From assembly GCF_017308975.1 (NCBI RefSeq), contig NZ_JADWPD010000003.1:1-64000 (forward strand): 64,000 nucleotides of DNA, written 5' to 3'. Positions 41,069 to 49,851 of this stretch are shown here, piece after piece. The notes beneath the pieces are model-generated. The model worked only from the letters and a program-made list of their open reading frames with translations. It was not told where the DNA came from and searched no databases. Every line of letters starts with the position of its first letter. Position 1 is the stretch's first letter. Position numbers and translations under genes: made by a program. The stretch comes from Amycolatopsis sp. MtRt-6 (GTDB lineage: Bacteria; Actinomycetota; Actinomycetes; Mycobacteriales; Pseudonocardiaceae).

Positions 41069-42478
41069 TCAGCCGGGCGCCCCCGGCAGCCGGATCGTCA
41101 TCAACGCGCCGCCCTCGGGTGCCCGCGAGGCGTACACCGCCCCGCCGTGCCGCTCGGCAGCGTGTTTCACGATCGCGAGCCCGAGGCCCGAGCCCGGCAG
41201 CGTCCGCGCCTCCGACGAGCGGTAGAAGCGGTCGAACACCTTGGGCAGGTCTTCTTCCGCGATGCCCGGCCCGGCGTCCGCGACCTCGACGACGGCGGTC
41301 CCGTCGCCGAGCGGGTACAGCCGCACCCAGACCGTCGCGTCCGGCGGCGAGAACTTCACCGCGTTGTCGAGGAGGTTCAGCACCGCCCGCTCGAGCGAGC
41401 TGTTGTCACCGGTGAGCACCCACGGCTGCAGCGAGACGTCGAAGTTGATCTCGCCCGCGCGCCGCCGCGCCCGGTCGAGCGCGCGCTCGACGACGTCCAG
41501 CAGCTCGACGCGTTCGAAGCGCTCACGCGGCTCGTCCTGCCGGGCGAGCTCGACCAGGTCGCCGATGAGTTGCGTCAGCTCGTCGAGCTGGCCGCTGATG
41601 TCCGCGACGATGTCGACGCGGTCCTCGTCCCGCAGCGGCGGCGCGCCCGGCTTGCTGGCGGCCAGCAGCAGCTCGAGGTTGGTGCGCAGCGACGTCAACG
41701 GCGTCCGGAGCTCGTGGCCGGCGTCGGCGACCAGCTGGCGCTGGCGTTCCTGCGAGTCCGCGACCGTGCCGAGCATGGTGTTGAAGGTCTGGGTCAGGCG
41801 CGCCAGCTCGTCGTCGCCGCTGACCGGGATCGGCCGCAGGTCGCCGGTCCTGGCGACGCGCTCGGCGGCCGACGTGAGCCGGTCGACCGGGCGCAGGCCG
41901 GCGCGCGCGACCGCGGTGCCCGCCGCGGCGGCGACCAGGATGCCGGCGCCGCCGATCAGGAACAGCACCAGGGCGAGCTCGTTCAGCGTGCGCTTGGTCG
42001 GGCCCATGGACTGGGCCAGCACGATGGCCTCGCCGTGCCCGTTCGGCAGCGCGACCACGCGGCTGTCGGAGCGGAAGTCCGTGCGCAGCGACTCCGTCGA
42101 GTCCCCGTTCGCGACGGCCAGCTCGTCCTGCCCGAACGGCGGCGGCGAGCTCGACAGCGGGTACGTCATCACAGCGTGCTGGACGTCGGGCGCCGCGTTG
42201 AGCTGCCCGATCTGCAGGTCGGCGCTGGCCAGGAAGGCGCCGGGGACCTGCCGCAGCTCGGTCTGCACCTGCGGCGAGTCGGCCGCCGCGTGCGCGCGCG
42301 CCAGCAAGCTGTCGTCGAGCTGCTGGTAGAGGTTGTTGCGCACGACCATGTAGGCGCCGATCGACACCAGCGCGACGGCGCCGGCGACACAGGCGGCGGC
42401 GAGCAGCGTCACCCGGCCGCGCAGCGAGAACCGGCGGGCTCCCCAGCGCGTGCCGCGAGGATCGCCGGGTTCGGTCAC
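41069..42478 (-). CDS. mprB: MprB-like sensor histidine kinase
   Basis: 469 residues from GTG at 42478, overlapping the mprA stop (GTGA). A first transmembrane helix (~22-44), an extracytoplasmic domain of about 125 residues, a second helix (~172-196, [19 protein letters not shown]), HAMP, H-box [21 protein letters not shown]-box [13 protein letters not shown] and G-box [31 protein letters not shown] follow in order. Layout and its htrA neighbourhood identify it as the MprB-type envelope-stress kinase. In mycobacteria MprB is held off by DnaK on its outer domain and activated by surfactant stress. Confidence 0.85.
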   Translation of the reverse strand: MTEPGDPRGTRWGARRFSLRGRVTLLAAACVAGAVALVSIGAYMVVRNNLYQQLDDSLLARAHAAADSPQVQTELRQVPGAFLASADLQIGQLNAAPDVQHAVMTYPLSSSPPPFGQDELAVANGDSTESLRTDFRSDSRVVALPNGHGEAIVLAQSMGPTKRTLNELALVLFLIGGAGILVAAAAGTAVARAGLRPVDRLTSAAERVARTGDLRPIPVSGDDELARLTQTFNTMLGTVADSQERQRQLVADAGHELRTPLTSLRTNLELLLAASKPGAPPLRDEDRVDIVADISGQLDELTQLIGDLVELARQDEPRERFERVELLDVVERALDRARRRAGEINFDVSLQPWVLTGDNSSLERAVLNLLDNAVKFSPPDATVWVRLYPLGDGTAVVEVADAGPGIAEEDLPKVFDRFYRSSEARTLPGSGLGLAIVKHAAERHGGAVYASRAPEGGALMTIRLPGAPG

Positions 42479-43167
42479 GGCGGGGTTTCCCTCAGGACGT
42501 ACCCCACTCCCCGCACCGTGTGGATCAGCCTCGGTTCCCCCTCGGCTTCCGTCTTGCGGCGCAAGTAGCCGACGTAGACCTCCAACGCGTTGCCCGACGT
42601 CGGGAAGTCGTAACCCCATACTTCCTCCAGGATCCGGCCACGCGTGAGGACGTGCTTCGGGTAGGAAAGGAACAGTTCCAGCAGGGCGAACTCGGTCCTG
42701 GTCAGACTGATCTCGCGGCCACCGCGGCGGACCTCCCGGGTGCCCGGGTCGAGGGTCAGGTCCGCGAAGGACAGCACCTCCGAGGCCTGGCCGGCCTGGC
42801 CCTCCGGGATGGCGCGGCGCAGCAGCGCGCGCAGCCGGGCGAGCAGCTCCTCGAGCGCGAAGGGTTTCGGCAGGTAGTCGTCGGCGCCGGCGTCCAGCCC
42901 GGACACCCGGTCGGAAACGGTGTCGCGGGCGGTGAGCACGAGGATCGGCAGGTCGTCGCCGGTGCTGCGCAGGCGGCGGGCGACCTCCAGGCCGTCGAGC
43001 CGGGGCATCATGACGTCCAGGACCATCGCGTCCGGCCGGTCGGCGATGATCGCCTCCAGGGCCTGCGCACCGTCACTGGCCAGCTGGACCTGGTAACCGT
43101 TGAACTCCAGGGACCGCCGGAGCGACTCACGGACGGCGCGGTCGTCGTCCACCACAAGGATGCGCAT
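42475..43167 (-). CDS. mprA: MprA-like response regulator
   Basis: 230 residues, the same length as mycobacterial MprA. Receiver: [20 protein letters not shown], phospho-Asp in [14 protein letters not shown], Lys in [17 protein letters not shown]. Winged helix: [60 protein letters not shown]. It should activate stress genes including sigE and htrA-type proteases in the mycobacterial model. ATG at 43167. Confidence 0.85.
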   Translation of the reverse strand: MRILVVDDDRAVRESLRRSLEFNGYQVQLASDGAQALEAIIADRPDAMVLDVMMPRLDGLEVARRLRSTGDDLPILVLTARDTVSDRVSGLDAGADDYLPKPFALEELLARLRALLRRAIPEGQAGQASEVLSFADLTLDPGTREVRRGGREISLTRTEFALLELFLSYPKHVLTRGRILEEVWGYDFPTSGNALEVYVGYLRRKTEAEGEPRLIHTVRGVGYVLRETPP

Positions 43168-43233
43168 GGCGCTAGTTTTACGCAGCGTGCTGAGACCCGC
43201 CTAAGAACACACGCAGAACTCACAAAGGATTTG

Positions 43234-43842
43234 TCACTCCGGACCGCGCGCGACCGGCGCGTTCCAGCGCCGCCAGAGCGCGACCATCCGGATCGAAACC
43301 ACGACAGCGGCGGCGACGACGGTCACCGGCCCGCCCGGAAGTTGCACAGCGTGACCAACGGCGACGAGCGCCGAGCCGGCCAGCGCGGCCACGGCGTAGA
43401 TCTCCTTCCGCAGGACGAGCGGGATTTCCCGGAGCAGCAGATCGCGCACGGCCCCACCGCCGATGCCGGTGGTCATCCCGATCAGACACGCGGCGTAGAC
43501 CGTGGCGCCGGCGTTGAGCGCGATGGTCGTCCCGGCGGTGGCGAAGACGCCGAGCCCGAGCGCGTCCGCGAGCAGAACGCCCCGCCGCAGCCGCGCGACC
43601 TGCGGGTGGAAGACGAAGACGGCCAGGGCGGTCCCGGCGCAGACGGCGAGGTAGGGCCAGTTCCGCAGCGTCGTGGGCGGGTGGATGCCGAGCAGGACGT
43701 CCCGGATGACACCACCACCGAGCGCGGTGGTGAGCCCGACCACGACGACACCGAAGACGTCGAGCCGCGCCCGCACCGCGGCGAGCGCCCCGGACGCGGC
43801 GAAGGCGACGAGCCCGACGAACTCCAGCGCCGTGAGCAGCAT
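43234..43842 (-). CDS. TRIC-type (UPF0126) cation channel family protein
   Basis: 202 residues with seven predicted helices arranged as two repeats, each with a glycine-rich kink: TTALGGGVIRDVLLGIHPPT and TTGIGGGAVRDLLLREIPLV. Prokaryotic TRIC proteins are trimeric K+/cation channels; some authors link the family to glycine uptake. It starts immediately after the stop of the LuxR-type regulator (TAGATG), hence the same transcript. Confidence 0.88.
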   Translation of the reverse strand: MLLTALEFVGLVAFAASGALAAVRARLDVFGVVVVGLTTALGGGVIRDVLLGIHPPTTLRNWPYLAVCAGTALAVFVFHPQVARLRRGVLLADALGLGVFATAGTTIALNAGATVYAACLIGMTTGIGGGAVRDLLLREIPLVLRKEIYAVAALAGSALVAVGHAVQLPGGPVTVVAAAVVVSIRMVALWRRWNAPVARGPE

Positions 43843-44496
43843 CTACTGGTCGAGAAGGCCACCGCGGTAGGCCAGCAGCGCGGCCTGCACCCGGTTGGCG
43901 GCACCGATCTTCGAGAGCACGGCGGAGACGTACCCCTTGACGGTGGCTTCGGAGAGGTGGAGCCGCCCGCCGATCTCGGCGTTGGACAGTCCCTGGCCGA
44001 TCAGGGCGACGACCTCGCGTTCCCGTTCGGACAGCGAGGCGAGCAGCTTCCGGGCGGGCTGAGCGGCACGTTGTTCGTCCCGGTGCGACTGAACCATCCG
44101 CGCGGCAACACCCGGGTCGAGCACGGCACCCCCGCGCGCGAGGTCCCGGACGGCCCTGAGCAGCGCGGCCGGGTCGATGTCCTTGAGGAGGAACCCGTTG
44201 GCCCCGAGCCGCAGGGCAAGGCTGACGTATTCGTCGATGTCGAAGGTGGTCAGCATGGCCACGGTGGGCGGATCGGGCAGGGCGAGGATGGCCCTGAGGG
44301 CCCGGATGCCGTCGTCGGGAGCCCGCATCTTGATGTCGAGAAGGGCCACGTCGGGGTGGTAGCGCCGGGCAACCTCCACGGCGGATCTGCCATCGCTCGC
44401 CTCGCCCACGATCTCGATGTCCTGGGCCCCGGACATCATCGCGCGCAACCCCGAGCGCACCAGTTCCTCGTCGTCGGCGAACATGAGCTTGATCAA
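43843..44496 (-). CDS. NarL/LuxR-family response regulator
   Basis: 217 residues from TTG at 44496, supported by GGAGGG 5 bases upstream. Receiver: MFADDEELVRSGLRAMMSG, phospho-Asp in VALLDIKMRAPDDG (with a two-residue insertion after the usual MP), Lys in FLLKDIDPAALLRAV. LuxR HTH: LSEREREVVALIGQGLSNAE, LHLSEATVKGYVSAVLSKIG. No histidine kinase is adjacent in this window, so it is an orphan here or its partner is elsewhere. It is coupled to the TRIC channel gene. Confidence 0.88.
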   Translation of the reverse strand: MIKLMFADDEELVRSGLRAMMSGAQDIEIVGEASDGRSAVEVARRYHPDVALLDIKMRAPDDGIRALRAILALPDPPTVAMLTTFDIDEYVSLALRLGANGFLLKDIDPAALLRAVRDLARGGAVLDPGVAARMVQSHRDEQRAAQPARKLLASLSEREREVVALIGQGLSNAEIGGRLHLSEATVKGYVSAVLSKIGAANRVQAALLAYRGGLLDQ

Positions 44497-44769
44497 CGAA
44501 GCCCTCCGCAACAGCCGGTGGAGGCGGCTCCCCGCATCCCGTTAACGAAGGTTACCTACTGTTGTTCAGCAGTTCGAAACCAGACACGACCAGGTGAGGC
44601 ACTGGTCCGTCCAGGTCAGGTCGGGTGAGCCGTCCGGCTGGGTGTATCCAGGCTGTCGGCTTCGCGTGAGAACCACTCACCTGGGTGACGACGACCGTCG
44701 GGTTGCTCCATCCGTGCCCCTGCACTCGTACGTCGTCCGGGCAAGCTAAGCTGGCGTCGGCTGTAGCAG

Positions 44770-44842
44770 GCCCTCGTAGCTCAGGGGATAGAGCACCGCT
44801 CTCCTAAAGCGGGTGTCGCAGGTTCGAATCCTGCCGGGGGCA
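44770..44842 (+). tRNA. tRNA-Arg (anticodon CCT)
   Basis: 73 nt cloverleaf: acceptor GCCCTCG with CGGGGGC (one G-U), anticodon stem CCGCT/AGCGG with loop CTCCTAA, giving anticodon CCT for AGG, T-arm GCAGG-TTCGAAT-CCTGC, discriminator A. CCA is not encoded. It separates the syntenic core block from the lineage-specific genes to the right. Confidence 0.95.
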
Positions 44843-44921
44843 CCGTTTTCCGGTCATGAGTTTCTCCGACAGCGTCGCTCGCGAGCCGGTGAGTGCGCTC
44901 CTTCAAGTCGTCTTCGATGCG

Positions 44922-45797
44922 CTACCGCGCCGGGCGACGTGCGCGATCGGTCCGCCGGCGCGCTGCGGTGTCGAGCAGGTTGGCCACCGTCCGACGGACT
45001 GTGCCGGGGGTGGCCGGAGCGGTGTCACCGCGGTAGCGGCGCAACAGTTCCGTCCGCACCCGCGCTCCCTCGCCCCGCAGGGCAGATACGAGGAGCCGAT
45101 CCTTTTCGGCAGCCGGCAGGTCGTGCACCCAAGCGGCGAGGTCATCGGGATCTTCAGCGGTGTCCGCGAGCGGCGGAGATGCCTGGGCCGCGACGGCGAG
45201 GAGGTCGTCGTCGAGGCGGAGGAAGTCGGCCAGGGCTCGCTGTGCCGCAGTGAGCGTGTCCAAACCGGCCGGAACCGGCGGTTCGGGTTCGTCGTCGGCT
45301 TCGCGGTCGAAAGCGTCCTCGTCGCGTTCCCAAGCGCCGTAAGCCGCCAGCCACGCGAGGTAGAGCGGCCGGAGGTCGCCGGCGGCGAGTTCGGCCCGGA
45401 CTCCGACGATCGCCGACAGCAAGTTCTCGGGCTCTTCGTCGAAGTCGGACTCACCGGCGTCGTCTTCGCTCGCGAAGTCGAGGACGACGAACTCGCCGGT
45501 GACCCAGGCGCTCGTTTCCCCGGCGCAGTAGTCCTCGACGACTTCCGGATCGAGCAGGTCGGACGGCAGGCGGAACATCACCCGGTGGCTACCCCAGTTC
45601 GCCACGTACAGGTGCGCGTCGTAATAGCGCTCCATCAGGTGGCGCGGGTCACCCTTGAAGTCGCCCCAGTGGTACTCGTTCACGAAGCTGGTGGCGTTGA
45701 TCATCGCCCGGGTGGACAAGGACCGGACCGCGGCTTGCTCGTCATCGTCCAGTGGCCGGTCGATCGCCAGGAACTCGTAGTACTGGTACTCGCTCAC
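44922..45797 (-). CDS. Conserved actinobacterial protein of unknown function
   Basis: 291 residues from GTG at 45797. The N-terminus MSEYQYYEFLAIDRPLDDDE, ATSFVNEYHWGDFKGDPRHL and MERYYDAHLYVANWGSHRVM is strongly patterned and is shared by a group of actinobacterial proteins of unknown function. The middle has an acidic linker (EDDAGESDFDEEPENLLSAI), and the C-terminal third is helical with a basic tail (RRRTDRARRPAR). No enzyme motif or membrane segment is visible. The start overlaps a short upstream reading frame ending at 45794. Related proteins often continue with further C-terminal domains, so this may be a shorter version. Confidence 0.7.
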   Translation of the reverse strand: MSEYQYYEFLAIDRPLDDDEQAAVRSLSTRAMINATSFVNEYHWGDFKGDPRHLMERYYDAHLYVANWGSHRVMFRLPSDLLDPEVVEDYCAGETSAWVTGEFVVLDFASEDDAGESDFDEEPENLLSAIVGVRAELAAGDLRPLYLAWLAAYGAWERDEDAFDREADDEPEPPVPAGLDTLTAAQRALADFLRLDDDLLAVAAQASPPLADTAEDPDDLAAWVHDLPAAEKDRLLVSALRGEGARVRTELLRRYRGDTAPATPGTVRRTVANLLDTAARRRTDRARRPAR

Positions 45798-45940
45798 AGC
45801 TCTTCCCGTTCGCTCGCGCGGCAATCCAGATGCCCGGTGACGGCGACCAACCCGACCTGCCCGGTTCCGTCTGTGGCGAACTCGATGAATCCGGGTTCGA
45901 CCAGGTCGACGGCTGCGCGGTCCCAGGCGCTCGTCGCCAC
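45794..45940 (-). CDS. Short reading frame coupled to the next gene, possibly a remnant
   Basis: GTG at 45940 opens 48 codons: ATSAWDRAAVDLVEPGFIEF, ATDGTGQVGLVAVTGHLDCR, ASEREEL. Its TGA overlaps the GTG of the following gene (GTGA), an arrangement typical of real operons here. The composition looks protein-like, but a stop precedes it. A longer neighbouring frame upstream (SRDTSFAEAADRPV near 45960) could be its frame-shifted beginning. Function unknown. Confidence 0.4.
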   Translation of the reverse strand: MATSAWDRAAVDLVEPGFIEFATDGTGQVGLVAVTGHLDCRASEREEL

Positions 45941-46159
45941 GACCCGTCACCGGCCGATCAGCCGCTTCGGCAAACGACGTGTCACGAGAGAGCAGAATAG
46001 TCAGGCCTCGAGCCGAGGTCGCAAGCCGAGTGAACACCTCGAAGCGCTCCCTCCGGACAAGGCGAACCTCGATACCGACCTGGCCGCTCACACGATCCGC
46101 CGCATGGTGGAGGACTCACGATCGACTGGTGGGAACGCAGCGTTGACCAGTAGTGCGGC

Positions 46160-48151
46160 TTAACGGCGACGCTTCTTGCCCTTGCCGCTCCGAGACCGGG
46201 CCAACCCGCCCAACGGATGCCCCTGGCGGCTCGGCCCGAACTGCTCGAACACCTCGGCCAGCTCCGCGAGCCCCACCTGGTCCGGGTGGCCCGAACCGAG
46301 GATCGCTTCCCGCAGACCCGCGAGCTCGCCTCCGGACACCGCGCTCAGCACTCCCTCCGGCCCGGCCGACTCCAGCAGGACCAGGAACTGCTCGGTCATG
46401 GCGAGGAGGCGTTCCCGGTCGTCGACTTCGCCGAGGTCCAGTTCGCCGCGGTCGATCAGCGCTTGGGTCGCGATCGGGCCGAGGGCCGGGTCGGTGCGCA
46501 TGTCGCGTAGCACCGCGTCGCCGTCCGGAAGGGCATCGACGAGGACCGCGAACATGTCCGATGCCCGGGTGCGGAACGGGCTTTCGCGGATGGCGTCCAG
46601 CAAAAGCGACAGGTCCCCACCATGTGCGGCCAGCCAACCGGAGATCTCCGCCGCGGCCGTCTCCGCGGTGTAGTGGTCCACGAGCGCGCCCAGCATCGGG
46701 GCCGGGGCCGCGGCCACGAGATCACCCACCCGAGGCGCCACCCGGCCCTCCCGCAGCAGCCGCCCCCTGACCGCGCGGACGCCCAGGGGCGTGAGGGTGA
46801 TCAGGTCGACCGACGAGGCGTCGAGCGCGACCCGCAGCCGGTCCCGCACGTCCGGCGGGAGCTCGGGATTCTCTGCCAGATCACTGCTGTACATCGGGTC
46901 GGGCCGCCCCGTGGTCAGCTCGACCGCGCCGAATTCGGCCAGCTTGCCGAGCAACCGGCGGAACTCCAGGGCGAGACCGTTCCGCCACACCGGCTCGGCC
47001 GGCGGTTGCAGATCGAAGTAGGTGTGCTCGGCACAGGCCAGCCAGACGGTTTCGGCGAGCCGGACGACCGGAACCGGCTCCGGCAGGCCGTAGATCGTGT
47101 TGAGCACGTCCGGCAGCACGACGTCCAGGCTGTCGTCGAGCAGCTCCGTGTAGCCCGGCCCCCAGCCACTTCCCTTGACCAGCAGGCCGCGCCCGGGGAG
47201 TGCGTCGAACGCCGCCGTCCACAGCGCGAGGGCGTCCTTCAGCAGCGGTGCCGCCTTCGCCACGCGCACCAGCCTGCCCTTGACCACCCGCACGATCCGG
47301 GTGCGCTTCGCGAGTTCGAAAACGATGGCGAGGTGGGGCAGATCCGCACTGCTGCGGACCTGCTGCGGTTCGCCGCCGAGATCCCATTCGAACTCGTCGG
47401 CGGTACCCAGCAGCGACACCAGCTCGCGGGCGTCGGCCAGCTTCAGGTTTCCGGTGGTCGTCAACGCGCGGCCGTCGCCCACCCAGCCGGCGAACTTCCG
47501 CAGCTGGGTCACGAGCGACGAGGCTTCGGCCGTGTCCGCCAGCTCCGCGTCGGCCGGCAGCGACACCGCCGGCTGCGCAAAAGCGCGTTCGGGTTGCTCG
47601 GTGAGCTGCCTGGCGACGAGTTCGTCCAGGAGCTCGGCGTCATAACCGTGCCGCCCCTCGCGTACCTCGGCGAAGAACGCGTTCAACGCCTCGTGGTCCG
47701 AGGGGTCGATCCCCTTCCGGGCGGCCGTCATCACCCAGTACTTGGCGACGCCGAAATTGCGCTCGTCGGCCATCGCGGCCGGGAACCCCTCCGTCGCCGC
47801 GGCGACCGCGGCCTCGAGCTCCGCCGGCGGGTCGCCCATGGGGCCCGCCAGCCCGGCCTCGTGGAGATAGCGGAGGAACAGCCGCAGCGTTCCGGGCACG
47901 AGGACGGCCTCGCCGGCGGTGGCCGACAAGGTGCGCGGCACGTACGACAACAGGAATTCCCGGACCAGCGCGGCCGTCCAGTGAGTCAGCCGCCCGTCGA
48001 CCGAGGTGTGCCGGAACTGGAGTGCCGAAACCACGGCGTACGGGTCGACCTCATGGCCCTGCTCAGCAGCCCACTTCGTGAAGCGCCGGACCAGGAGGTC
48101 CTGCCCCGTTTCGTAGCCCTCGTGGTCGGCTTGGTCGTAGTAGGTGCGCAC
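46160..48151 (-). CDS. Large helical protein of unknown function
   Basis: 663 residues from ATG at 48151. It begins MRTYYDQADHEGYETGQDLL and is soluble and predominantly helical throughout (for example LLVRRFTKWAAEQGHEVDPY, FLLSYVPRTLSATAGEAVLV, ALFAEVRE-like helices). A central region LPHLAIVFELAKRTRIVRVV, KGRLVRVAKAAPLLKDALAL has the look of a winged-helix/ancillary domain of actinobacterial proteins of unknown function. The C-terminus ends in a basic KGKKRRR tail, which could bind nucleic acid. No catalytic motif found. It is followed by the 291-residue unknown protein and preceded by the vWA pair, all on the minus strand. Confidence 0.65.
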   Translation of the reverse strand: MRTYYDQADHEGYETGQDLLVRRFTKWAAEQGHEVDPYAVVSALQFRHTSVDGRLTHWTAALVREFLLSYVPRTLSATAGEAVLVPGTLRLFLRYLHEAGLAGPMGDPPAELEAAVAAATEGFPAAMADERNFGVAKYWVMTAARKGIDPSDHEALNAFFAEVREGRHGYDAELLDELVARQLTEQPERAFAQPAVSLPADAELADTAEASSLVTQLRKFAGWVGDGRALTTTGNLKLADARELVSLLGTADEFEWDLGGEPQQVRSSADLPHLAIVFELAKRTRIVRVVKGRLVRVAKAAPLLKDALALWTAAFDALPGRGLLVKGSGWGPGYTELLDDSLDVVLPDVLNTIYGLPEPVPVVRLAETVWLACAEHTYFDLQPPAEPVWRNGLALEFRRLLGKLAEFGAVELTTGRPDPMYSSDLAENPELPPDVRDRLRVALDASSVDLITLTPLGVRAVRGRLLREGRVAPRVGDLVAAAPAPMLGALVDHYTAETAAAEISGWLAAHGGDLSLLLDAIRESPFRTRASDMFAVLVDALPDGDAVLRDMRTDPALGPIATQALIDRGELDLGEVDDRERLLAMTEQFLVLLESAGPEGVLSAVSGGELAGLREAILGSGHPDQVGLAELAEVFEQFGPSRQGHPLGGLARSRSGKGKKRRR

Positions 48152-48202
48152 CCGGTCCCCTCTGGTCGCCTACCGGCACCGTAGCGACAGGAGCCGGGCC
48201 CC

Positions 48203-49054
48203 TCACAACCGATCCGCCCACCGGGCCCCGTAGACCAGCCCCGGCGTGAGGTGGCGGAACCGCAGGTGTACCTCCCCCGCCGCGTCCACCTGCAGCGTCC
48301 GGCCGCGGTACCGAGGGTCCGCGACGTCCCGCTCGAACGCTCCATCCAACGACAGCACCTCCGAAGGCCCCTCCTTCCCGAACCGCACCCGGAGGTCGAA
48401 CACCTCGCACCGGTGCCGCGGCACGTACACCATCTGCGACGCCAGCCCACAAGGGAACACCGCCGCGAACTCCCACGGCTCGCCGCGGGACAGCGGCCGA
48501 GGCAGCTCCACCGTTGCCGGGGAAAGCGTTCCTCCGTACAGCACCGAACCCCCGTCCAAGGACAAAGCCAGGTCGAACGACCGGACGCCGTCCTGGTCGG
48601 CCACCACCCGGTGCTGCTCGAACACGCACGACTCCTCGAGCACCAGCGCCAGCGTCAACGACAAGATGTGCCAGTAGCCCGGTGCAGGCACCGGCGACAA
48701 CGCCAGCTCCGCCAGCAGCTCGATCGCCTCGTCCACCCGGCGCCGGACCGTTCGGGGGTCGCGTTCGACACGCTCAGCCGCCCAGCGGACCCGGTCCTGG
48801 TACAGCGGCTGGCGGGCCTCCGGCGAGATCGCGAAGGCCGCCAGTGCCGCCAGGCGGAGGTCCTCCGGCAGCTGCGAAGCCAACTCCGACAGCCGGTCGG
48901 AAACCTTCGTCCGGATCATCACCATTCCGTCGGACTCCGACACCGCGCAGGCCGCCCGCAACGACGGCCCCACCCGGTCCGAGAGCCTGCTGGCCTGCAG
49001 ACCCCTTCCCTTCCGCAGCGTCTTCAGCTCCGCTACCAGCTCAGCGCGCCCCAC
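48203..49054 (-). CDS. vWA-partner protein of unknown function
   Basis: 283 residues. Residues ~1-115 are helical and basic (MGRAELVAELKTLRKGRGLQ, RLSDRVGPSLRAACAVSESD, RLAALAAFAIS, RTVRRRVDEAIELLAELAL); this N-terminal pattern recurs in actinobacterial proteins placed before various effector modules. Residues ~120-283 are beta-rich (FEQHRVVADQDGVRSFDLAL, FPCGLASQMVYVPRHRCEVF, VHLRFRHLTPGLVYGARW). The start lies 14 bases inside the end of the vWA gene, so the two are translationally coupled. I cannot name a function; an adaptor or sensor working with the vWA protein is a reasonable reading. Confidence 0.6.
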   Translation of the reverse strand: MGRAELVAELKTLRKGRGLQASRLSDRVGPSLRAACAVSESDGMVMIRTKVSDRLSELASQLPEDLRLAALAAFAISPEARQPLYQDRVRWAAERVERDPRTVRRRVDEAIELLAELALSPVPAPGYWHILSLTLALVLEESCVFEQHRVVADQDGVRSFDLALSLDGGSVLYGGTLSPATVELPRPLSRGEPWEFAAVFPCGLASQMVYVPRHRCEVFDLRVRFGKEGPSEVLSLDGAFERDVADPRYRGRTLQVDAAGEVHLRFRHLTPGLVYGARWADRL

Positions 49055-49703
49055 GGTCTTCTCCTTCAGTGCGTTTCCATGGCAACCCCCTTGCGGACCC
49101 CCTTTTGGACAGGGTGCGGTCGGCCGGTGGACGGGAAGTGGACAGAACGTGCATCACCGAGGCGATCAACGCCGTCCCCATGCGGACGCCGTCGCGGCCC
49201 CAGTAGGCGCGGAACGTCCCGATGCGGCCGAGCGCGTCCTCGTCCGCGTCGCCCATGCCGAACGTCACGACCCGGGGACAGCAGGACCAGGACGGGTCCG
49301 TCAACGCGGCGAACGCGAACGGCCACGTCACCGGGTCCGTCGGCTGGCCGTCGGACAGGAGGAACACCAGCGGGCGGTGCACGACCAAGCGGTGGCGCTT
49401 CAGGACAGCCACGTCGCGGTCGATCGTGGAACGCAGGAACGTGAACAGCGGACCGAAGTTGGTGCCCGCTGACCGGCCCGGTTCGGGCAGCTGGGCCAGG
49501 TCGTCCATCGGGAGCAGGGACTGGACCACCTGCGGCCGCTCCCCGAACCCCACCACGCTGCAGAACACGCGGCCGGCCACCGACGCGTCCGCGTGGACGG
49601 CGCCGCGGAACTCGCGCAGCCCGGTGTTCAGCTCGTCGATGTGGTCGGTCATCGAAAGCGAGACATCGCAGGCCACGTAGCACGGCAACACGTCGGACCC
49701 CAT
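49041..49703 (-). CDS. von Willebrand factor A domain protein (TerY-like)
   Basis: 220 residues from ATG at 49703, preceded by GAAGGAG. The MIDAS is complete: D-x-S-x-S at 13-17 (CDVSLSM), Thr81 in GTNFG and Asp118 in LLSDGQPTD. The core continues with WSCCPRVVTFGMGDADEDAL and the C-terminal helix VMHVLSTS. TerY-type vWA proteins of the cytoplasm occur in stress and conflict systems with TerD-like, kinase or STAND partners. It is divergent from the SARP-NB-ARC-TPR regulator with a 148-base shared promoter region and coupled to the gene at 48203. Confidence 0.85.
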   Translation of the reverse strand: MGSDVLPCYVACDVSLSMTDHIDELNTGLREFRGAVHADASVAGRVFCSVVGFGERPQVVQSLLPMDDLAQLPEPGRSAGTNFGPLFTFLRSTIDRDVAVLKRHRLVVHRPLVFLLSDGQPTDPVTWPFAFAALTDPSWSCCPRVVTFGMGDADEDALGRIGTFRAYWGRDGVRMGTALIASVMHVLSTSRPPADRTLSKRGSARGLPWKRTEGEDRGAR

Positions 49704-49851
49704 ACCGGTTTCTCCTTCACACCCCAGGTTGACCGGCGGAGTCTGCCGAGCCCGCGTGCACCGAAAGTGGAAGAAATGCGGATTTCCGAAACCCGGACGG
49801 CCGATTGCGCGACATCGAAAGTGGACAGCAAGCTGACGCCGGGGAGGCCGC

